DNA of 64,000 nucleotides, from NCBI GenBank assembly GCA_021397845.1, contig CM038040.1, positions 48,751,088 through 48,815,087 on the forward strand, given 5' to 3'. The notes beneath the pieces are model-generated. The model saw only the letters and a list, made by a program, of their open reading frames with translations, searched no databases and was not told where the DNA came from. Below, in pieces: positions 56,840 to 64,000 of this stretch (position 1 is the stretch's first letter; each line of letters starts with the position of its first letter). Origin of the DNA: Areca catechu (taxonomy: Eukaryota > Streptophyta > Magnoliopsida > Arecales > Arecaceae). Both the position numbers and the translations under genes were made by a program.

Positions 56840-57215
56840 AAGCAATCCGTTGGAAACTTCAGAAGCCCAGCTTGGAATCCAGTCAGGCACCTAAAGACCG
56901 GAAACTCCAGAAGCCCAGCACCTAAAGCCCGGAATCCGATCTGGCAACTAAAGCTCGAAGTCCAGTCCGGCACCTAAAGACTGGAAACCCTTTAAGCCCG
57001 GCACCGGAAACTCTTAAAGCCCGGGAACAAAAGAGCAGAAACTCTTGAAGCCCGACACCGGAAACTCTTTAAGCCTGGCTTCTAAAGATCGGAAACCCCA
57101 GCATCGGAAACTCATGAAGCCCAGGAACTTAAGGCCGGAAGCCCCGACAACGGAAGCTCCAGGACTCCCACACCAAAGCCTGGGAGCCTCCAAAAATATG
57201 CTTTCTGACAGAGAG
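56840..57215 (+). repeat. Irregular short tandem repeat (GGAAACTC...AAGCCCGG)
   Basis: About ten copies of a 25-45 base motif with CCGGAAACTC and AAGCCCGGCAC-like words. The array sits between the end of pol and the 3' end of the antisense gene, the same place as the 88-bp repeat of element 1. Confidence 0.75.
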
Positions 57216-57649
57216 TCAAAATCGAACTTCTAACCAAAGTTACAAACTTGGCTTCGGTAGGAACAAAGGGGTCCTAGATCCACCATCGACCTTAGGCTAG
57301 TCCTTGGACTCTCTCAGAGATTGCCTCGATCCAGCATAGACAACCAGGTTGAAAGCCCCTGGAATATTCTAAGTCATCACGATGGCTATGGTGTTCCGGG
57401 GAGGATAAAAGCTTGAAGTCAGACAAGATTGGAGCAAATGGAATTACAAGAGTCAGGACAAGACAAAATAGAAGACAAAAATCTCAAAGGTATGAAGGAA
57501 AAAGAGAATTTCATTTATGTTACAAGGTTTTTACAACTGAAGGGAACCCCGACAGGCCGAGCAACCCCAAAAAGACAAAATGAAAAACCCTATGCTAGAT
57601 ACAGAATGCAAAATGAAGAAGGACCCGGGGTCACTGGGTCGCTGGCTCC

Positions 57650-59845
57650 CTCCTAGGTTAGCAAGCCTCTACGTTGTCAGCTGCCACCAGTGCGGTCGCC
57701 TGCTCAACCGGTTGCTCAGCAACCACTTCCTCGCTACTCCCAAGGATGCCCCCAGCTCCTCAAGCTACTCCTCAGCATCGCCAATGACGAAGCCTCCCAG
57801 GTCGAGCTCCAGGAAGAGTGAGGCCACCTTCCCCAGGCAAACTTCGAAGCCCTCTAAGAATGAGTCCACGGTAGCCTTATGGACCTCATCCTTGAACTCC
57901 TGTGATGCCTGGAACTTTAGCATAGCTTCGAGGGCTTCTCTCTGTGCAACTTCCATCAACCCTGTGACGTAACTTGTCTTTTCATTGGTCGCTGCTAGCT
58001 CCGCCAAGACCTCCTCAACCCGAGTCTCGAGGGCCCGAGACCGCCCCTCCAGGCAACTGATCTCTGCCACGGTCTCCTTAGTGCAGCACTGAGTCAGTAT
58101 CCTCTCCTCGGAAAGGGACGTCTCGAGATCCTTGGTGCGCTCCTCAGCACGAGCCATATCTCCTTGAAGGACTATGTTGCTCTCCTTAAACTCTTGGCCC
58201 TTCACCATCAGCCCCTTCACATCGACCGCGAGGTTAACCAGCCTTTTCTCCTTGTCAGCCTCCCTCTTCGCCGCGCTGGTGAGGAAGTCCTGGAGCAGAA
58301 GCACATCGGTCCCAATCTGCATCAAAGAAGAGGTCAGACTCTCTGAAATCCAATTGGAACATTAAAAAAAAATGCTAAATACTCACTGAGAAGAGCTATG
58401 GGAGGATCCCAAGAAAGGTCGCCGAGTAGTCCCTGCCTCCCTTCAAGCGGCGATCATGAGGTTGGACCGCGTACTCCATCATCTTCTCCGTCAGACCCTG
58501 ATCCCGGATGATGGAGGCATTCCCTGGAATCCCCGCCAGTGCATAGCAGGGCTCGGAGGAGGGCTGCGCAGGAGCATCTTCGGCATGCGAAGACATGGGC
58601 CACGAGGCCACCGCAGCCGCACTGGAATGCTGGCCACTGTGACTGTCGGAGGAGGTGGACGCGCCGGTTGCTCCTCTTCCCTTCCCCCATCGATGTCGAC
58701 GATCTCCAGGGATGCAATCTGGTGCCGAGGTGGCTGGGGAGCTAGTTCCACCACCCTCTGCTCCGAGGTCAAAGTGGGCCTGGGCCCTTGGTCTATTTCC
58801 ACCCGGGCCCTCTTCGGCGTGGTGTCCCGGGCCCCAGTCAAAGCGCTCCTCTTGCGGGCTGACTCCACCAGGTTGTCCACCAAAAACTTCATCCCTGGGA
58901 AAAGAAAAAAGTCAAAGGAAGACCAGTAAAAAAAAGAAAAAAAGAAAGAAGAAAGAAGAGAAAAGGAGAGGCGTGGAGCCTCACCAATCTCTTGAAATCA
59001 GGCTAACCCCGGCCTCAAACAAGTTCCACTTCAAGAGCAGAACCTCGAGGGAGGGAAGCTCATCACTAAGCAGTTGGGAGAAGGCTTCCCGATTAGCCGG
59101 CACTACTTGGGCATTTTGGTTCGGGGACCGGTCTGGCTCGCTCCAGACCTAGTCGACGTCCTCGACCGAGGCAAAGAAATACCGATTCTTCCTCCCCTTG
59201 ATGGATGTAGGGAGGTCGAACCGGAGGCACTTGGGCCAAGGAGAAAGATACCACCACCCGTCGTCGATCGAGTGGCGCTTCAGGGTGAACAAGACCCTGA
59301 ACAAAAAAAAACGGGCAATAAACTCGTGAAAATGGCAGAATACGATGAAGGCAAAAATGACCCTAATGGCATTAGGGTCTAACTGAGCCGGGACGAGATG
59401 AAAGTGGTTGAGAAAGAAAAGAGAAAAAGGGATGGAGATGAAAATGAAGATCGCCGGCGAGGAAGTCTTCGTAGAAAGCGACCCGGCCAGGGCCACTCAA
59501 AGTAACCTGTTCCCCTGATCTTGGGAGCGAGAGCCGGATAAAATCCAGGACCCCGCATGACTCCTGGATCAAGGAAAGGTCTTCTTTGATCATCGTCGAG
59601 ACAAAGCCGGAGGGACCAGATGAAGCCTCTGTTGCCGGAGGGGCAACTGCAGAGGCAGAAGGAGAAACACGAGTAGAAGAAGGAGCCCTAGGGCTTCCGA
59701 TGACTATCCCGCCATGATGCAGGCACCTCCGAACTTCGAGGAAAACTTCATCTTCCTCATCGAAAGACGACGGAGTCCTTGACCGGGAGGGACCTGCCTC
59801 ATTCATGTTGCTAGAGAAACAAGGGCGTCGGCCCGAAGGAGCCAT
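57650..59845 (-). pseudogene. Antisense gene of element 2: PF04195-like domain plus coiled coil, 3 exons
   Basis: Starts MAPSGRRPCFSSNMNEAGPS at 59,845. After a serine-rich leader and one frameshift near 59,440 the domain reads HFHLVPAQLDPNAIRVIFAF, RVLFTLKRHSIDDGWWYLSP and LPTSIKGRKNRYFFASVED, clearly the counterpart of the domain in element 1 antisense gene A. A TGG to TAG stop follows at 59,149. Introns: 58,984-58,895 (~90 bp, ...TTTCCCAG|GGATGAAG) and 58,386-58,317 (70 bp, CTCA|GTGAGT ... GATGCAG|ATTGGG, phase 0). The last exon (58,316 down) is a coiled coil with LVNLAVDVKGLMVKG and the conserved FKDEVHKATVDSFLEGFEVC block. Function unknown; probably not translatable now. Confidence 0.7.
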
Positions 59846-60394
59846 TTGAACAAGAAAGGTTCGAGAAGAAGAAAAAGTAGACAGAAAACCAAAGGAAGGA
59901 TTCGGTTCACCTAAGACAAAGGGAAGAACTAAAGACCGGGAAGAAGCGAAAGAGGAAGAAAAGATCACAGGGGACTCACCTGCTTGTTTTGGTGAAGAAA
60001 AACAACCCAAGAGAAGAAGGATCCCTGGAACCGCCGATGAGGTGAGAGAAAATCAAAAGACCCAGTTTTTGGAAAGTCCCCTCTCTTTTCAAAGACAGTT
60101 GATAGTGACCGTACAATCCTTTTTTGCCTCCACCATCGGATGAGCACCATGTGGGAAGTTGCCTTACGGCGACGCTTCGGTCTGCTGAAAACCGTCTCGA
60201 GTATGGCACGGTGTAATTATAGTCCGTCGAAATCATGGAAGTGGCGCCTGCACATTGGACCTCGGGCGCAACATGCGGAGTGGCGGCAATCGTGGTAATA
60301 ATTAAACTGGATTTCTATCCTCCCACGTCATCTCTGCATTAACTCCCCTCGTCCAGCCATGACACTTCGATGCGACTTGGAAGTGGAGGGCAAA
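59846..60394. other. Upstream region of the antisense gene of element 2, and polypurine tract
   Basis: No separate gene. It should contain the antisense promoter on the minus strand and, at its right end, the polypurine tract next to the 3' LTR. Confidence 0.5.
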
Positions 60395-61789
60395 TGATGT
60401 GGCAAGATCGCTGACGTGGGGTACACCTCGGATCCAGCTGGCAGCCAGACAGGCAGATAGCACCGCATCAAGTTTCCTTTCGAGCTCCTCTGCCAGGTGC
60501 CCCACCGATGGTCGTGCCTACCTCGATCGAACTCGAGCTTGGCACCTCCGCTCCTTCACCAGGTGGCTCCCTAAGGGTCGAGCCCATCTCGGTCGGAGTT
60601 GAGCCCGCCTCTGCTCCTTCGCCAGGTGGCTCCCCAAGGGTCGAGCCCACCTTGGCTAGAGTCGAGCCCTCCTCCACTCCTTCGCTAGGTGGCTCCCCAA
60701 GGGTCGAGCCCACCTCGGCCGGAGCCGAGCCAGCCTCCGCTCCTTCGCCAAGTGGCTCCCTAAGGGTCAGTCCACTTCGGCCGAAGTCAAGCCAGCCTTT
60801 GCTCCTTCGCCAGGTGGCTTCCCAAGGGTCTAGCCCACCTCGACCGGAGTCGAGCCCTCCTCCACTCCTCTGCCAGGTGGGTCCCCAAGGGTCGAGCCCA
60901 CCTCGACCGGAGTCGAGCCCTCCTCCGCTCCTCCGCCAGGTAGCTCCCCAAGGGTCGAGCCCACCTCGGTCGAAGTCGAGCCCTCTTCTTAGAAGCATCG
61001 GGAAGAACGAAGGTGCTGGCCCCAAGACCACCATCGAAGCAGGCGTGCACAGTGCGGCGCACCCAATACGGCACCCCAAATCTATAACGGTGCACGTAAC
61101 ATTGTTTACACCAGTTGGGGAGGGGCGTCTCAATCGAGATGTCAGATCTTGTGGTCGACCACCTGAAACTCTCCAAAGGAGAAGGCCGCATACCCAAGGG
61201 TGGCTGCACCTAGATCGAGGTTCCGCCTAATTTCTCCCTCCATGACAACATGCTGGGAAAGACATGTTCACAACTTAACTCTCTACTATAAGAGGAGATG
61301 ACCTTGAGAGAGCGGCCAACTGACACCGTTGACCCCTAAGCTCTCTCTAAGGGGGAAAATCGAGGCACTAGAGCGATCGACGATCTAAAAAGGCACCAAC
61401 GGGCGAGAAAGAAGGTAAGCAACCGAAGGAGGGTAAACACACGAAGTAGCAAGATAAGTGACTTGAAGGCGAGAGGCTCCCGAAAACTCCCGGAGCGAGT
61501 CCTGCGAGCATGGTCGTCGCAACTCAAGCACCGTTCCTCTCTCATTTCCTCCTACTCAATTCTCTATTAGAAACTCCTCTAAGCACAGTGACCAAAGTGG
61601 GATCTACCTTAGGGGATCTGTTTCGCTTTGCCATCTGCTGACTTGATCGTTGAAGTGCCATCGCTGGGATCCCCGACCCGGGTCTCTAACACCATTTTGT
61701 AGGTCCGGGAACACCAGGATTCCGGAGTAAAGGGGTAGACGTCCGACGCCACTTCACAGCTGCAGGCCATGATGGTAAGGTCGGCAACA
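60395..61789 (+). repeat. 3' LTR of element 2, with eight 63-bp repeats
   Basis: 1,395 bp. The internal array has eight units (word near 60,491, 60,558, 60,621, 60,684, 60,747, 60,809, 60,872 and 60,935), one more than the 5' LTR, which accounts for most of the 67-bp length difference. A TATA-like CTATAAGAGG lies at 61,286. Confidence 0.9.
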
Positions 61790-62340
61790 CTTAGTAATCT
61801 AGATTGCTATCAAAAAAATCTTATCAAATACAATAATATGATGGAGTCCCTTTAAATTGTTGGCAATCTGGATAAATTGCTAGCTACCAAACGCAACCAA
61901 AAGGTAATGTAGATTGCTAACAATATAGATTGTAGGTAATGTAGATGATTATATTTGGTAAATATAAGTAAGGTTACATAATGTAAAATCAAATTTCCAA
62001 ACTATCCTTAAATTAAATCTATATTATATTTATAAAAATATATTTTTTATATTTTATCTATTTATTAAAAATATTTTCTTTTCTTTTCTTTTTTTCTCTC
62101 TTTTTTTCGTTCTCTTCTTCTTCATCGGTTCCTCTGCCCCCTGGCACTGCCCACCCCCTCCCTTGCCCCCACCAGCACTGCCCACTCCCTCCCCCGCCCT
62201 CGTGGGCACCAACCCCCTCCCCTTCTTCTCCTTTTCTGGTTCACCTCCCCTCTGCCCGCCCTCGTTGATGCCACCCCCCTTCCCTTCTTCTCCTTCTTCG
62301 CCTAGGCTAGCTATCCTAGATCTAATGACTTCTAATGAGA
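61790..62340. repeat. Host flank: repeat block also present at 49,130-49,700
   Basis: Words GTAATCTAGATTGC, GTAATGTAGATTGC and AGATTGTAGGTAATGTAGAT suggest a miniature element or its end (61,795-61,950). 61,975-62,100 resembles 49,130-49,260 in the same orientation, and both are followed by C-rich CAGCACTGCCC-containing sequence. No gene. Confidence 0.5.
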
Positions 62341-62940
62341 TCAGCGAACAAAATTAAACAAGTAATTAAAGTAAATAATAGTAAAGACTTAGGCAAGCAA
62401 GAAATAAGCTATAAAGATCCATTCATGATTAAGGTCCGATCTAGGAAATAACTCGATCGGCAAATACAATCAAGAACTTTCAAAAATTGAACCATTGGTC
62501 ATTAAAAAATGATCGCTAGACCAATGCTAGTTAATTTCAATTAACTTGAATCTAAAGAAATTAAATATAGGAATTAACATATATGAAATTTCAGCATTGG
62601 TTCAAAGCCTACTCTAATTTTTTGAAGAAATCTCATCAAACACGAGATTCATGGTTTCCTAGACAAAGGAGATCAATTTGGAGGTAGTTGAGATGTCTGG
62701 TCAATGGTTCATGAGCAAAATGGGTTAGAAGTCATCAGATCCGGGTCACCCAAAAATAAGATAGTCAGCCACATACACAAATATAAGCCGGTCCAAATAA
62801 AGATAACCCAAATCAATCTAAAAATGAAATCAATAGAGGGCTAGGGAATTCCTTCGAGGATCATGCAAAGGCTTCCTGCTACTTTCATGATCATGCGAAG
62901 ACGAAGAGGGCTTACCGTGGATCAAGGGAGAGGGCTCACC
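62341..62940. other. AT-rich sequence, no gene seen
   Basis: No convincing coding frame or repeat border. It lies directly downstream (minus strand) of the chimeric LRR/ESS2 fragment. Confidence 0.4.
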
Positions 62941-62944
62941 AGGG

Positions 62945-63158
62945 TGTAGTCGAAACTGAAGGGGGTGGCGGGGACGTCTTGGGTGGTGGAGAAGGTCTTG
63001 TCGTTGATGGTGGATATGCGCTCAAGGATCTTGGGCTAGGCATCGTGGGTGAGGATGGAGTCACTGCTATGGATGGCCTCAAGCTAGCCAAGTCGGTTGC
63101 GGAGCTTGGTGATGTCAGGGAAGAAGTCACGCTTGATGATGTTCTCGATTGTAGCCAT
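62945..63158 (-). pseudogene. ESS2/DGCR14-like fragment
   Basis: From 63,158 on the minus strand: MATIENIIKRDFFPDITKLR, a stop in place of the Trp-like position, then LEAIHSSDSILTHDA, a second stop, PKILER and VPATPFSFDYTL. ESS2 (DGCR14) proteins, nuclear factors linked to the spliceosome, have near their N-terminus 'AIEKIIERDFFPDIPKLRDR' followed by 'LEA...GDP..IRDAQ.KI..R' (from memory). The match is clear over about 50 residues. A GTGAGC donor-like word follows DYTL at 62,940, so it may be a genomic exon piece. Two stops make it non-coding. Confidence 0.75.
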
Positions 63159-63159
63159 A

Positions 63160-63345
63160 GAGGAGGTTGTTCTGGAGGTGGAGGGTGAGGAGACGGGTGA
63201 GGTTGACAAGGGTGTCAGCAGGGAATGGGCCTGCTGAGGTCATTACTAGAGAGGTCAAGGTGGAGGAGATGCATGAGGTGGCTGACGATGGGCAGGATCT
63301 TGCCGAAGAGGTCATTCCAGTGGTGGGAGGCGAGAAGACGGAATG
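63160..63345 (-). pseudogene. Leucine-rich-repeat (receptor-kinase-like) fragment
   Basis: Minus strand: LASHHWNDLFGKILPIVSHL, then HLLHLDLSSNDLS, a 1-base shift, GPFPADTLVNLTRLLTLHLQ and NNLL. This is the consensus of plant LRR repeats (LxxLxLxxNxLxGxIP), close in style to LRR-III receptor kinases. It runs directly into the ESS2-like fragment at 63,158 with no spacer. No kinase domain is present in the window. Confidence 0.7.
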
Positions 63346-63528
63346 GAGGCGGATGGTGGAACCAAATGAAGTGGGATTGGGCAAAAATGAAGGAGTGGGG
63401 TTAGGACTGGAGGAGTCATGGGCAATGTGGGGTGGGAGGCGACTAAGCATGAAGGCGGGTGGTGCGATGGTGGGAGGTGGTGCAGTGTGGTGGTGGGAGA
63501 TGGCTAGGAGCAGAGGCTGACAGTGCGA

Positions 63529-63785
63529 CTAAATAGGGAAGATGGTGGCTATGGAAGTTAGAATCGGTTGGGAGGTTGGAGTGGCCAAATATGGAAGCTT
63601 AGATGGTGGGCTAGTGACTATGGGAGAAATCTTGGAGGAGTTGGGTCTTAGGAGCTTAGAGAAAGTGAGGGAAGAAGAAAGAAGAGGAAGAAGAAGAAGC
63701 AGGGAAAAGATGAAGAAGAAGAAGTAGGGGAAGAAAACAACCAAGGATTTGATTCTTTTTGTTTAATAATCTCTTTATATAGGCT
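63529..63785 (-). other. Possible promoter and signal-peptide start of the chimeric fragment
   Basis: On the minus strand CCTATATAAAGAG at about 63,771-63,783 is a good TATA word. 30 bases on, an ATG at 63,744 opens a frame MVVFFPYFFFFIFSLLLLLP that resembles a signal peptide. The latter comes from a CTT/TTC-rich simple tract, so it may be chance. It could be the upstream end of the LRR-containing fragment. Confidence 0.35.
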
Positions 63786-64000
63786 CCCAACATGCCCTGC
63801 AAATAAAGATGCTGATTCTAAAATCCTAGCATGCATAAGTAATGGGATCAAGTCTACTGGTTTTTTGAGATAATAACCATGCACAACCTAAAAAGGACTA
63901 TTATCAATAGACCTATTTATTAGACTATTACATGCAAACTCTACTCGAGATAAAAGTAAATCCCAGTTTTTTGTATGCTCTTCTACCAAACATCTAAGCA
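63786..64000. other. Right edge of window, nothing recognised
   Basis: AT-rich sequence without coding potential or repeat signature that I could name. Confidence 0.4.

Larger units (their letters stand above)
49964..61789 (+). mobile_element. LTR element 2 (Ty3/gypsy, dual RNase H, antisense gene)
   Basis: LTRs at 49,964-51,291 and 60,395-61,789 start TGATGTGGCAAGA; the 3' copy ends CGGCAACA. Flanks CTTGG (49,959-49,963) and CTTAG (61,790-61,794) look like a 5-bp target duplication with one later change. The interior has gag, protease, RT, RNase H, a second RNase H, integrase, a repeat zone, an antisense multi-exon gene and a polypurine stretch (GGAAGTGGAGGGCAAA, 60,379-60,394). The two RNase H domains, with an antisense gene between pol and LTR, fit the Tat group of plant gypsy elements. 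Multiple stops show it is inactive. Confidence 0.92.

Noticed and set aside
1..64000. CRISPR arrays, tRNA or rRNA genes
   Set aside because: The tandem repeats have no unique spacers of constant length, and no cloverleaf or rRNA signature was seen; the genome is plant nuclear.

Overview
This is a transposable-element-rich stretch of a plant nuclear genome, most likely a monocot (the exact species cannot be told from the sequence). Introns are GT-AG, non-coding DNA is AT-rich, and the repeats are plant-type LTR retrotransposons (Ty3/gypsy with dual RNase H and antisense genes, a chromodomain gypsy, Athila-like gag elements, Ty1/copia) plus a CACTA transposon end. I saw no tRNA, rRNA or CRISPR. 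The only cellular genes recognised are a decayed galactokinase (minus strand, 31,973-47,988) and a small chimeric fragment near the right edge (62,945-63,340) joining leucine-rich-repeat sequence to ESS2/DGCR14 sequence.

Layout: 1-1,062 is the end of an LTR with many GTGTCGACAC-like motifs. 1,063-8,487 holds two Athila-like gag remnants arranged head to head. 8,488-about 13,640 is a truncated gypsy element (element 3) with a repeat-bearing LTR and a large 127-bp minisatellite. About 13,640-14,501 is a CACTA terminus that cuts a minus-strand Ty1/copia element (14,502-15,203 and 23,702-24,170). That copia gag is also split by a complete gypsy insertion, element 1 (15,204-23,696), with 890/895-bp LTRs and a perfect 5-bp target duplication. 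Element 4 (24,864-31,317) is a gypsy with gag and a chromodomain but no pol core; its 3' LTR is broken exactly where the galactokinase sequence begins.

The galactokinase copy keeps ten recognisable exons spread over 16 kb, but it has a 22-bp frameshifting duplication, a 4-bp deletion, a 1-bp insertion and a lost splice acceptor, and its C-terminal exons are missing. A 2,075-bp solo LTR with target duplication CCATC sits in one intron, and a 230-bp tandem duplication lies in its promoter. 49,964-61,789 is a long gypsy (element 2) with gag, protease, RT, two RNase H domains and integrase, all damaged.

The most interesting system is in gypsy elements 1 and 2. Downstream of the sense gag-pol each carries, on the opposite strand, a multi-exon gene: a domain resembling the plant 'putative gypsy type transposon' family (PF04195-like), a variable linker and a long coiled coil. 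Two short introns lie at matching places in both elements, the second in phase 0 in both. Element 1 has lost nearly all of pol but keeps this gene and a second, shorter antisense paralogue with its own TATA-like box. Between the converging sense and antisense genes each element has a tandem-repeat array of unrelated sequence, and element 3 has its largest minisatellite at what seems to be the same place.
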